A stretch of 24,383 nt of DNA, taken from contig CAZIOH010000101.1 of the NCBI GenBank assembly GCA_964540815.1, positions 1 through 24,383 of the forward strand, read 5' to 3'. Below, piece after piece: positions 9,212 through 16,517 of this stretch; position 1 is the first letter of the stretch; each line of letters starts with the position of its first letter. This DNA comes from CAZIOH01 sp964540815. GTDB lineage: Bacteria > Myxococcota_A > Polyangia > Fen-1088. The notes beneath the pieces are model-generated. The model did not search any database. It saw only the letters and a list, made by a program, of their open reading frames with translations, and was not told the origin of the DNA. The position numbers were made by a program, and so were the translations under genes.

Positions 9212-10482
9212 TCAAGAGGGGCTCGCCACGCAGCTTCCCTGCTGACAGCGCGCATGCTGGCCCGAGCAAGGGTCCTGGAAGCACCTCGACCCCTGACCCT
9301 GACCTTGACCCGGCCCCCTCCCCTGACCCTGACCCTGACCCNNNNNNNNNNNNNNNNNNNNNNNNNNNNNNNNNNNNNNNNNNNNNNNNNNNNNNNNNNN
9401 NNNNNNNNNNNNNNNNNNNNNNNNNNNNNNNNNNNNNNNNNCCCCTGACCCTGACCCTGACCCGGCCCCTGACCCTGACCCTGACCCTGACAACTCGGGG
9501 GCATGTCGTTCTGGCCGAGCCCGATGCAGCTGCAGGTCATGCAGGCGTCCGCCTGGATACGGCAGTCGCCATCGGACCGGCAACCACCACCCGACGGGGG
9601 CGGAAGCATCCTGTCGCGGCAGGTGCCGTAGCAGCCGCCAGAGCACGCCCGTCCCCCCATCGACGGACAACCAGGCGGTGGATTGCACACGCCATCCTGG
9701 GTGGTGCAGACCTGGTTCGTCGGGCAGTCGAAGGATGCGGCGCAGACGTCGGCCGGGCCACCGGCCGTTCCACCGTCGTTGCCCGGACGCGCATCGGTCG
9801 CGCCCGCATCGGCTTGCGAAGGATCTTGACCAGGACAGATCACGACCCAGCCCCACTGTCCCGGGTCGGTGGCCGACTCCGCGCAGGCGAGAACGGGCGC
9901 GCCCTTGGAGCAGGCGCTGGGGGCAACGGGAGGCTTCGGCATGCCCGAACAATCGGGGGTGCCACCCGAGCCTCCCGAGCCGGCAGCTTGCCCGCCGGAG
10001 CCACCGCCCGTTCCACCAGCATCCCGCTTCCCGCCGGTGCCCTCGCCCCCCGTCCCCGCGACCTTCATGCCTCCCGAGCCCGCGGGCGGCAGGCTCCCAT
10101 CACGGCCTGCGGTGCCCGCGCCGCTCCCGACCTCTCCGCCCGCGCCAGTTCCGACGCCGTTGCCTCCGACGCCCTCGCCGCCAGTGCCCGCCGGCGCGAC
10201 GTCGGCCCCGCCACTGCCGGCGCCCGGCTGGGCCCCACCCGTTCCGCCCGTGCTCGGGCCTCCACCCGAACCACTCCTCGCCGGCGGCAGACCCGCCCCA
10301 CCCGAAGGCATCGGGCCGCCACCCGAGCCCGGTCCGCCGAGCAGGCCGTGGCCGCCCGCACCCGGCGAGGGCGCTCCTGCCTCGATCGATCCGAGCCCGT
10401 CGGACTTGACACTGCAGCCGACCACCGTCAACGCCCCCCATCCCGCCAGGACCAGTAGGTGAAACATCTTCTGATGGCGCAT
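9212..10482 (-). CDS. Large Gly-rich, Cys-rich lipoprotein with PGQGQGQG repeats, interrupted by an assembly gap
   Basis: The protein starts at ATG 10482 with a signal peptide and lipobox TVVGC (Cys23), so it should be an envelope lipoprotein. GAGG lies 11 nt upstream. A Gly/Ser/Ala-rich region of about 180 residues follows (GAGG, GTGGEG, GSGG motifs). A disulphide-rich part comes next: CAASFDCPTNQVC, DGVCNPPPGC, GRACSGGCYGTC, GGCRSDGDC, CMTCSC. Near the gap the chain becomes Gln-Gly repeats (CQGQGQGQGPGQGQG). On the far side the repeats resume in a different numerical frame and end with CFQDPC, CQQGSC and a stop at 9214-9212. The 100 Ns are an arbitrary spacer. The two halves join in frame if the true gap is 2 modulo 3 bases. 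The C-terminal Cys pairs strongly suggest that they are one gene. Its function is unknown; a surface or spacer role is plausible. Confidence 0.75.
9290..9491. repeat. Coding hexanucleotide/24-bp tandem repeat containing the scaffold gap
   Basis: On the + strand the flanks consist of TGACCC hexamers grouped into a 24-bp unit, CCCC(TGACCC)3GG, with minor variants (one TGACCT-like unit and one CCCCCT insertion on the left). The 100 Ns occupy 9342-9441. On the coding (-) strand each 24-bp unit reads Pro-Gly-(Gln-Gly)3. The assembly most likely broke because the array is longer than the reads, so the real copy number is unknown. Confidence 0.85.
9342..9441. other. Assembly gap of 100 Ns
   Basis: Exactly 100 undetermined bases, the conventional placeholder for a gap of unknown length. 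Any frame read through it, including very long apparent frames on either strand, is an artefact. Confidence 0.98.
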
Positions 10483-10882
10483 GACGTGAGAGACCTCGCT
10501 CGATGGGTGGGTGTCTGCCTCCCGGTGTCCAGCCCCAAACAAAATCGACTTGCCCGCAGGGTCAGTGCCGCCTCGGCCCACCCACGGGCCAGACTTCGGA
10601 CGCTGGCGGCATCCATCGTGGCAGAGCGCCGCGTCGTTGGAACCGCGGAAGCTCTGCCCGCCCTTGGCGGTTCGAGCCGATCCGCCCGCCGTGCGCAGCG
10701 CGGGCATGGGGAGCTCGCACGCTCGTTTCCGTCACGGGCACTCCGATATCGGCATCTCATGGTGCACGACGCGGCGGCCCGCTTTCCGGGGGGCCGAGGG
10801 GACGACGTGACAGCGCCCGGCGCGCCCTATATTGTGTTCGGCTATTTTGGCAGCGAATGGACAAATTCCGGAGATAGGTGGG
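10483..10882. other. 400-bp divergent intergenic region with two adjacent hairpins
   Basis: This lies between the lipoprotein (leftward) and helicase (rightward) genes. At 10621-10657 GCAGAGC and GCTCTGC enclose an inner CCGCG/CGCGG stem with a 10-nt loop and a small internal loop. It is followed directly by CCGCC-CTT-GGCGG (10658-10670). I see no gene. The promoters of both neighbours should lie here. Confidence 0.5.
10807..10833 (+). promoter_or_regulatory. Candidate promoter of the helicase gene
   Basis: GTGACA (10807-10812) and TATATT (10828-10833) form a sigma70-like pair with a rather short 15-bp spacer, 49 bp before the ATG. TATATT stands out in this G/C-rich region. Predicted from sequence only. 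Confidence 0.35.
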
Positions 10883-13420
10883 ATGCGCGAAGAAGCTGAG
10901 CTCCGCGGAGCTGTCGGGGACGTCGACGCCGGCACGGACGCGGTCCGGACCGGGGACTTCGCCGATGGGGCTTCGCCGTCCCTGTCGCCATCGCCGTCGG
11001 CCTCCCCCGCGTCCTCTCCGGTTCCGCCCATCGTCGCCGAGGAGCGCGCGCTCCTCGGGGTCGTGCTGAAGAAGCTCGACGCCCAGCCGCGCCGCACGCG
11101 GGCGCAGGTCGATGACGTGGGCTCGATGATCGAGCTGCGCGACGCGCTGGCCGAGGCGAAGCCCGAGGATCAGGGCTCCATCCTCGAGCAGATGCACCGG
11201 ATAGAAGCCCTGTCCAAGCAGCGGGGCAAGGGCGAATCGCCTCCCATCGATCGGAAGTCTCCCTACTTCGGGCACCTGCGGCTCGAGGAGAACGAACGCC
11301 GCCGCGATGTCCTCATCGGGGCTCGCAGCTTCGTGGAGCCGGGCGGCGGTGTCCAGATCGTGGACTGGCGAAACGCGCCGGTGTCGCGCCTGTTTTATCG
11401 CTACGAAGAGGGCGACGCCTACGAGGAACGCCTCGGCGATCGGCTGGTCGAGGGGGAGATCCTGGCCCGTCGAACCGTGGCCATCCTCGACGGCGAGCTT
11501 CGACGGGTGGCGGCCCCGCAGGGGACCTTCACGCGCGATGTCCGGACGGGGAGCTGGCGCGAGATCGCGGCGTCGCAGGCGCGGCTGTCGGTGGCCCGCG
11601 ACGGGACCGCGCGCCTCGTCCCCGCTCCTGGCGCCGCCGGCGTCGCCGCCGCCCCGGGAGCGGCCGCCGCGCCCGGAGCGACGCACCACCAGGCGACGCG
11701 CGGCAAGCTCGGCCTCGACGACGGGGGCGCGCGTCGCATCGATCGCCACCTCCCCGCCATCGCCGCGCTCATCGACCCCAGGCAGTTCGAGCTCATCACC
11801 CGACCGTCGTCGGGGCTGATCGCGGTCCAGGGCTCGGCCGGGAGCGGGAAGACCACCATCGGGCTGCACCGGATCGCCTACCTGGCGTTCGCCGACCCGC
11901 GCCGATTCCGATCCGACCGCATGCTGGTCGTGGTCTACCAGCGTGCGCTCGCGAGCTACGTGTCGCGGGTGTTGCCCTCCCTCGACGTCCCCGGGGTGCC
12001 GGTGCGGACCTTCGCGGAATGGGCGGAGGAGGCCAGGATGGCCACGTTCCCGAACCTGCAGGCGCCGCGCTTCGAGGACACACCCCCGCTCGTCATGCGC
12101 GCCAAGGCCCACGGCGCCATGCTGAAGATCATCCACGATCGCCAGCAGGAGCTCGCGGCCTGGTGTCGGGCCGAGCTCGCGGCGGAGGTCGCCACCCGGC
12201 CCGAGGCGGCCGAGATTCTCGCGCGCTGGGACGCGAGCGGCGCGCTGGTCACGCCCGGCAGCGGCCAGGGTGCCGTCACGGGCGCAGGGGCCACGGGTGT
12301 AGCCAGCCCGTCGCGGCCCCGGCCCGCGCCCATCGACGAGCGCGTGTCCCACTTTTCGCGCTGGGTGCGCGACGCGAACCTCGACCCCGCGACCCGCAAC
12401 GCCGTCGAGAACGTGGGCCGGCGCCTGCGCGTCCGGACCCGCGACGTGGTGGGAGAATGGGCGGCCTTGCTCACGGATCGCCAGGCTCTCGGGCGGGGCT
12501 TCGAGCTGCACGCGCCGGGGCTATTTTCGCCCGGCCAGCTCGACGAGCTCCACCGCTGGGGGGTCGAGCGCGATCGCCTGCGCACGCGCGGCACCGAGCG
12601 CGATCCCGAGGCTGAACCCCACGCCCTCGATCCGGAGGACGACCCGCTCCTCTTGCGCATCCACCAGCTCCAGCGCGGGCCCATCGTGAACGCGCGCGGC
12701 CCCATGGCGATCGAGCACCTGATGGTCGACGAGGTTCAGGACTTCTCGCCCATCGAGCTCGCCGTCCTGCTCGAGACCACCACCCCGCAGCGCTCGGTGA
12801 CCCTGGCCGGCGACGTGGCCCAGGCCATCGCGCCCGAGCACGGCTTCTCGAACTGGTCGGATCTGCTGGATGATCTGGGGATTCCGCACGAGCGGGTCGA
12901 GCCCTTGCGGGTGTCGTACCGCTCCACCCGAGAGATCGTGGAGGTGGCCGAGCACATCCTCGGTCCGCTGGTTGGCGACGTGCGCCCGGTCGCGCCGCGC
13001 AGTGGAGCGCCGGTGGAGGCCTTCGGGTTCGGCTCGACCGGCGAGGCGGCGGAGTTCCTGTCACACGCCCTCGGCGAGCTGATGCGCAACGAGCCCACCG
13101 CCTCGGTCGCGCTCATCGCGCGCCACCCCGAGCAAGCCCACATGTACTATGACGCGCTGGTGGCCGCCGAGGTGCCGCACGTGCGGCGGGTCGCCAACCA
13201 GGACTTTGCCTTCACGGCCGGCATCGATGTCACCGACGTGCGCCAGACCAAGGGGCTCGAGTTCGACATCGTGATCCTCCTGGAGGTGACCGAGACCTCC
13301 TACCCGGTGAGCGACCATGCGCGGCGCCTCCTCCACGTGGCGAGCACCCGCGCCGCCCACCAGCTCTGGATCACCTACGCCGGCCCCCCCTCCCCCCTCC
13401 TCCCCGACAACCTCCGCTGA
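10883..13420 (+). CDS. HelD/UvrD-like superfamily 1 DNA helicase
   Basis: This is an 845-residue ATP-dependent motor. In relatives, HelD-type enzymes act on RNA polymerase and UvrD-type enzymes unwind DNA. Motif I is GSAGSGKT (317-324), followed by TIGLHRIAYLAF as in HelD. Motif II is MVDEVQD (614-620), motif III lies around LAGDVAQAI, motif V is QTKGLEFD (788-795) and motif VI is VASTRA (819-824). The N-terminal segment (about 50-310 of the chain, with FGHLRLEE and VDWRNAPVSRLFYRYEEGD) is the HelD-type arm preceding the ATPase. GGAG (10870-10873) lies 9 nt before ATG 10883, which I prefer to the TTG at 10832. Oddities are a Ser/Pro-rich stretch near residues 30-50 and two Ala/Gly/Pro-rich insertions (about 246-270 and 456-483). 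The gene stands alone. A repair or transcription-recycling role is an inference. Confidence 0.85.
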   Translation: MREEAELRGAVGDVDAGTDAVRTGDFADGASPSLSPSPSASPASSPVPPIVAEERALLGVVLKKLDAQPRRTRAQVDDVGSMIELRDALAEAKPEDQGSILEQMHRIEALSKQRGKGESPPIDRKSPYFGHLRLEENERRRDVLIGARSFVEPGGGVQIVDWRNAPVSRLFYRYEEGDAYEERLGDRLVEGEILARRTVAILDGELRRVAAPQGTFTRDVRTGSWREIAASQARLSVARDGTARLVPAPGAAGVAAAPGAAAAPGATHHQATRGKLGLDDGGARRIDRHLPAIAALIDPRQFELITRPSSGLIAVQGSAGSGKTTIGLHRIAYLAFADPRRFRSDRMLVVVYQRALASYVSRVLPSLDVPGVPVRTFAEWAEEARMATFPNLQAPRFEDTPPLVMRAKAHGAMLKIIHDRQQELAAWCRAELAAEVATRPEAAEILARWDASGALVTPGSGQGAVTGAGATGVASPSRPRPAPIDERVSHFSRWVRDANLDPATRNAVENVGRRLRVRTRDVVGEWAALLTDRQALGRGFELHAPGLFSPGQLDELHRWGVERDRLRTRGTERDPEAEPHALDPEDDPLLLRIHQLQRGPIVNARGPMAIEHLMVDEVQDFSPIELAVLLETTTPQRSVTLAGDVAQAIAPEHGFSNWSDLLDDLGIPHERVEPLRVSYRSTREIVEVAEHILGPLVGDVRPVAPRSGAPVEAFGFGSTGEAAEFLSHALGELMRNEPTASVALIARHPEQAHMYYDALVAAEVPHVRRVANQDFAFTAGIDVTDVRQTKGLEFDIVILLEVTETSYPVSDHARRLLHVASTRAAHQLWITYAGPPSPLLPDNLR

Positions 13421-13434
13421 GTGCTGACTATTTG

Positions 13435-13495
13435 ATCGGGGACGTGGCTGGCGATTGTATCGGGGACGTGGCTCGCTGCCGCTCGCACGTCCCCG
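13435..13495 (+). terminator. Direct repeat plus 10-bp hairpin after the helicase gene
   Basis: ATCGGGGACGTGGCT occurs twice (13435-13449 and 13459-13473, 24 bp apart). CGGGGACGTG in the second copy pairs perfectly with CACGTCCCCG (13486-13495) across a 15-nt loop. The stem starts 40 bp after the helicase stop and could end its transcript. There is no U-tract. Confidence 0.45.
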
Positions 13496-13497
13496 CG

Positions 13498-13711
13498 CCC
13501 CTCTCGCTCCGCGCGGCAAAGCCGCGCTACGCTCGCCAGATGAGAGGGGTGAACAAGGTATTCCGCGGTGCGCCCCCGGGATGAAGTGGGGCCCCTCTCC
13601 CCTCTCCGCGGGGCGAGGGGATAAGGAGGGGTTGGGGGTCGGTTCCCGGATCGACTCACCGCCCAAGAGCAGGCTCTCCTTGCGGTGGATCGGAGGTTGG
13701 CTTTGCCAACC
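13498..13711. repeat. REP-like cluster of palindromes
   Basis: An outer stem CCCCTCTC (13498-13505) / GAGAGGGG (13542-13549) encloses an inner hairpin GCGCGGC-AAA-GCCGCGC (13511-13527). A second element is CCCCTC (13599-13604) / GAGGGG (13615-13620). A third is GGTTGGC-TTT-GCCAACC (13695-13711). No gene is visible. Palindromic G/C-rich blocks of this type are typical of dispersed intergenic repeats, but I cannot count copies elsewhere in the genome from this window. Confidence 0.5.
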
Positions 13712-13770
13712 GGAGACAACGTGAGCAAAGCAGATCCGGGTGCGCTTCTCGTCGTCCCTCGGGAGGGGCC

Positions 13771-13798
13771 CGCGGGGAGGGGTCCTCCCCTTCCCGCG
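13771..13798 (-). terminator. Long hairpin downstream of nadE
   Basis: GGGGAGG (13774-13780), loop GGT, CCTCCCC (13784-13790) form a 7-bp stem, with flanking CGC/GCG that can extend it past a small bulge. It lies about 25 bp beyond the nadE stop on the nadE strand and overlaps the 22-bp tandem duplication. Confidence 0.4.
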
Positions 13799-13823
13799 CT
13801 CCGGTCCTCCCCTTCCCGCGCTC
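13781..13823. repeat. 22-bp tandem duplication next to the nadE stop
   Basis: A 21-bp sequence starting GGTCCTCCCC and ending CCCGCGCTC occurs at 13781-13801 and again at 13803-13823, separated by one C. The second copy abuts the nadE stop codon (13824-13826). Confidence 0.85.
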
Positions 13824-15584
13824 TTACTCGTAGCGGGCGGCGATTGGCATCTGGCGACCGCTGCCGAAGGCCCGCGCGCGGAGACGGAGCACCGGCGGGG
13901 CCTGACGTCGCTTGTACTCGTTCCGGGCGACCATCTTGCGGATGCGCTTGACCAGGGCCTCGATCTCGCCGCCATCTGCCGGCCCGAACGGCCGAAGCAC
14001 GAAAGGTGCAAGATCGAACGGCTCGCCGTCGATCACGTGCTTCAGGATCGCGTCGAGCACCGGGTAAGGCGGGAGGCTGTCGATGTCCCGCTGTCCGGGC
14101 GCGAGCTCGGCCGAGGGCTCCTTGTCGATGATCTCGCGCGGAATGAGCGCGCGCCCCGCCGTGGTGTTGATGTGACGGCAGAGCTCGAAGACCTCGGTCT
14201 TGTAGAGATCGCCGATCGGGCCGAGACCTCCGTTGGTGTCTCCGTAGAGCGTGCAGTAGCCGACGGCGATCTCGCTCTTGTTGCCGGTCGTCAGCAACAG
14301 GTGGCCAAAAGCGTTCGAGAACTCCATCAGGATGGTCCCACGCACCCGCGCCTGCAGGTTCTCGAGCGGCAGTCCGGCGAGGGGCTGTCCGAACGCGCGC
14401 GCGAACCCCTCGCCGTACCCGTCGACCAGCTCCCGGATCGGGTGCTCGTGCAGCGGGATGCCGAGGTTGCGACACAGGGCCACCGAATCGGTGACGCTGC
14501 CCGGGCTCGAAACCCGCGAGGGCATGGTGACCCCGACGACGTGCTCGGCCCCGAGGGCCTCCACCGCCAGGGTCAGGGTGAGGGCGCTGTCGATCCCGCC
14601 CGATGAGCCGACCACCGCCCCGCTGAACCCGCAGCGTCGGGCGTAATCGCGCACCCCGAGGACGATCTGCTGCCGGTAGAACTCCATGGTGGGCAAGCCC
14701 CCCCGCGCGACCGCGGGCTCGGGCGCCGCTGGCGCTCCGCCGGTGGTCTTCCGCTCGCGCTCGATGTGCTCCCCGTTGAAGGCCAGGGTGACGACGTCCT
14801 CGGCGAACCGGCGGGCCTCGAACGCGAGGCCGCCCTTCGGGGTGACTGCAAAGGAAGCGCCGTCGAACACCAGCTGATCCTGCCCGCCCACCTGGTTCAC
14901 GTACACGATTGGGAAGCCGTGCCGGCGGCTGGCCGCCTCGAACAGTTCATGGCGTTGCTCGCGCTTGCCGATGTTCGACGGACTGGCGTTGGTCGAGACG
15001 ACGAGATCGGGGGCGGCCGCAGCCATGCGATCGAGGGGATTGATGGTGTAGGTGCTCCCGTCGTCGTTCCAGCCGTCCTCGCAGATCATGAAGCCCACCT
15101 GGCTGCCTCCGATGCGCAGGACCCGCGCCACATCGGGGCCGGGCTCGAAGTGCCGGCGCTCGTCGAAGATATTGTAGGTCGGAAGGAGCTGCTTGGCGTA
15201 TGCGAGGACCGTGCGTCCATCCAGCAGGACGAGCAGGCTGTTGTGCAGGCGCTTGCCGGGTCCCGGGTTGGGGGTCGGGGCCCCCACGACCCAGTGGAGC
15301 CCAGGGGTGGCGCGCGTGGCGGCGGCCAGCGCCGTGAGACCTCGGTCGACCGCGGCGAGGAACCTCGGCTCGTCGAGCAGGTCGCCCGGGTAATAGCCGG
15401 TCAAGCTCAGCTCCGGGAACACGATCAGCTCCGCGGCCGCCCCGGCGGCCTCGGCGGCCGCGTCCTTCATCCGCGCGATGTTGCCCTCGAGATCTCCCAC
15501 GGTCGGGTTGAGCTGGGCGACGGTCAGGCGAAGGGCCGCGTGGCGCGCGACCGGGCGGGATGGCTCTGGAGGTGACGCTGGCAA
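13824..15584 (-). CDS. nadE: Glutamine-dependent NAD+ synthetase
   Basis: This enzyme makes NAD+ from deamido-NAD+, ATP and glutamine, the last step of NAD synthesis, in the cytoplasm. The 586-residue chain is the two-domain form. An N-terminal nitrilase-fold glutaminase has the triad Glu58 (FPELSLTGY), Lys131 (AKQLLPTYNIFDE) and Cys168 (ICEDGW). The C-terminal synthetase carries the P-loop GSSGGIDSAL (326-335), then LLTTGNKSEIAVGYCTLYGD and DLYKTEVFELC. The C-terminal NEYKRRQAPP is also conserved. Both active sites look intact. The only suitable start is TTG 15584, since the family usually begins close before LTVAQLNPTVGD. No Shine-Dalgarno is visible, and a TATACT lies just upstream, so the transcript may be leaderless. 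The gene stands alone between the repeat cluster and a small secreted-protein gene. Confidence 0.96.
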   Translation of the reverse strand: MPASPPEPSRPVARHAALRLTVAQLNPTVGDLEGNIARMKDAAAEAAGAAAELIVFPELSLTGYYPGDLLDEPRFLAAVDRGLTALAAATRATPGLHWVVGAPTPNPGPGKRLHNSLLVLLDGRTVLAYAKQLLPTYNIFDERRHFEPGPDVARVLRIGGSQVGFMICEDGWNDDGSTYTINPLDRMAAAAPDLVVSTNASPSNIGKREQRHELFEAASRRHGFPIVYVNQVGGQDQLVFDGASFAVTPKGGLAFEARRFAEDVVTLAFNGEHIERERKTTGGAPAAPEPAVARGGLPTMEFYRQQIVLGVRDYARRCGFSGAVVGSSGGIDSALTLTLAVEALGAEHVVGVTMPSRVSSPGSVTDSVALCRNLGIPLHEHPIRELVDGYGEGFARAFGQPLAGLPLENLQARVRGTILMEFSNAFGHLLLTTGNKSEIAVGYCTLYGDTNGGLGPIGDLYKTEVFELCRHINTTAGRALIPREIIDKEPSAELAPGQRDIDSLPPYPVLDAILKHVIDGEPFDLAPFVLRPFGPADGGEIEALVKRIRKMVARNEYKRRQAPPVLRLRARAFGSGRQMPIAARYE

Positions 15585-15592
15585 ACACCCCG

Positions 15593-15598
15593 AGTATA
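15593..15598 (-). promoter_or_regulatory. Candidate -10 element of nadE
   Basis: TATACT on the minus strand ends 8 nt before the TTG start. A start site 6-8 nt further on would fall at or next to the start codon. No convincing -35 is seen. Confidence 0.35.
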
Positions 15599-15656
15599 GG
15601 CCGAAAAGTTGCCCTCCCCTCCCCGGAAGCCCGGGCCTGAAGCTCCGGATCCGACC

Positions 15657-16064
15657 TCAGGGGGCGCTGGCGATGGGAGCCGCGCCGTTGCCGGCACCTC
15701 CGCCCTGTCCGCCCGAGCCCCACGGCGGCGGCGAAGGCGGTGGCGACGGCCCGAGCCCGCCCAGTCCCAGGTCTGGCCCGGGGCTCCCCGGGAAGCCCCC
15801 GGAACCCCCGACGTTCCAGACCCCGGCCCCGCCGTTACCCGAATCTCCCGGAATTGCCGAGACCGGTGCGGGCGGTGGCAAGGCCCGCGGGTCTGGCGGT
15901 CCCGGCTCGAAGGGCGGCGGCTCGGTCGGAATCTCGCCAGCGAAGCCCAGCAGCGCCGCGCCCGAGAGGCCTCCCCCCTGGGCCCGGCTGGGCGCGGTCG
16001 CGGCCTGGGCCCCGGCCACGCCGAACAACACGAGGAACATGATGCGGAGATGTCGCCGTTTCAT
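15657..16064 (-). CDS. Small secreted Pro/Gly-rich protein
   Basis: This is a 135-residue protein with a clear signal peptide (MKRRHLRIMFLVLFGVAGAQA, cut near AQA). The mature chain is almost entirely Pro, Gly, Ala and Ser: PTEPPPFEPGPPDP and LPPPAPVS, then GSGGFPGSPGPDLG and PSPPPSPPPWGSGG. It has no Cys and no catalytic motif. The ATG at 16064 has GGGGA 7-8 nt upstream. The frame extending to 16361 overlaps the divergent neighbour and is rejected. The composition suggests a disordered wall or envelope-spanning linker protein, which is a guess. The coding strand shows the same G/C-rich short-repeat character as other secreted proteins in the window. Its start lies 130 bp from that of the divergent gene at 16194. 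Confidence 0.65.
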   Translation of the reverse strand: MKRRHLRIMFLVLFGVAGAQAATAPSRAQGGGLSGAALLGFAGEIPTEPPPFEPGPPDPRALPPPAPVSAIPGDSGNGGAGVWNVGGSGGFPGSPGPDLGLGGLGPSPPPSPPPWGSGGQGGGAGNGAAPIASAP

Positions 16065-16193
16065 GCAATGATCCCCAGCAAGGAACATTCCATCTCGACG
16101 GGCGTGGTTAGGACTTGTCCCTGGCCCTCCACATGGCAAACCCAGGGTGAGGCCGGCCGTGTGCGAAACCAACCCGAGCGGAGGAGATAGAGC

Positions 16194-16454
16194 GTGAACA
16201 ATCCCGAAATTGGAATCGGTTACCAGGTCTTCGTCTCCGACGGGGGCGAGGAGTTCGGCGCGGTTCGCGCGGTTCGCCCGAACGGCCGCGCCGAGCTGCT
16301 CGTCTACGTCGAGAATGCCGGTGATTTCACGGTTCCCTTGACCGCCGTCGAGGCGGTTCACTCACAAAAGGTCGTGCTCAACTGCAAGCGCTTGAGCCCG
16401 GAGATCCGCCGCGCCATCGGGCACGCCCACGACTCCGAGGTCAAGGGACTCTGA
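16194..16454 (+). CDS. Small DUF2171/PRC-barrel-like protein
   Basis: This is an 86-residue cytoplasmic protein starting at GTG 16194, with a strong site GGAGGAG (16180-16186) 7 nt upstream. The sequence IGIGYQVFVSDGGEEFGAVRAV, then VENAGDFTVPLTAVEAV and KVVLNC follows the beta-barrel pattern of DUF2171/PRC-barrel-like proteins (strand, DGxxxGxV turn, later xIPLxxV strand and a final valine-rich strand). The last 20 residues (SPEIRRAIGHAHDSEVK) are helical and polar. The function is unknown; relatives are small stand-alone domains. It lies 63 bp before the DNA ligase gene on the same strand, so the two may be co-transcribed. Confidence 0.7.
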   Translation: MNNPEIGIGYQVFVSDGGEEFGAVRAVRPNGRAELLVYVENAGDFTVPLTAVEAVHSQKVVLNCKRLSPEIRRAIGHAHDSEVKGL

Positions 16455-16517
16455 GCTGACGGGACCCCACAGTCCCCGGGACTCGCACCCTTTCCGATCG
16501 GCTCAGCCGTCCGCGCG

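Noticed and set aside
7432..10707. A 1091-residue frame joining comM and the lipoprotein as one fusion protein
   Set aside because: The join passes through the arbitrary 100-N gap. The lipoprotein instead ends at 9212 in the other frame with a Cys-rich tail, and comM has its own normal N-terminus at 9012.
13435..13711. A CRISPR array, suggested by the spaced direct repeat
   Set aside because: There are only two copies of a 15-bp repeat with a 9-bp spacer, the copies form a hairpin with a third inverted copy, and there is no cas gene.
16065..16361. N-terminal extension of the Pro/Gly-rich protein to 16361
   Set aside because: It would bury the signal peptide in the middle of the protein and overlap the well-supported gene at 16194 antisense.
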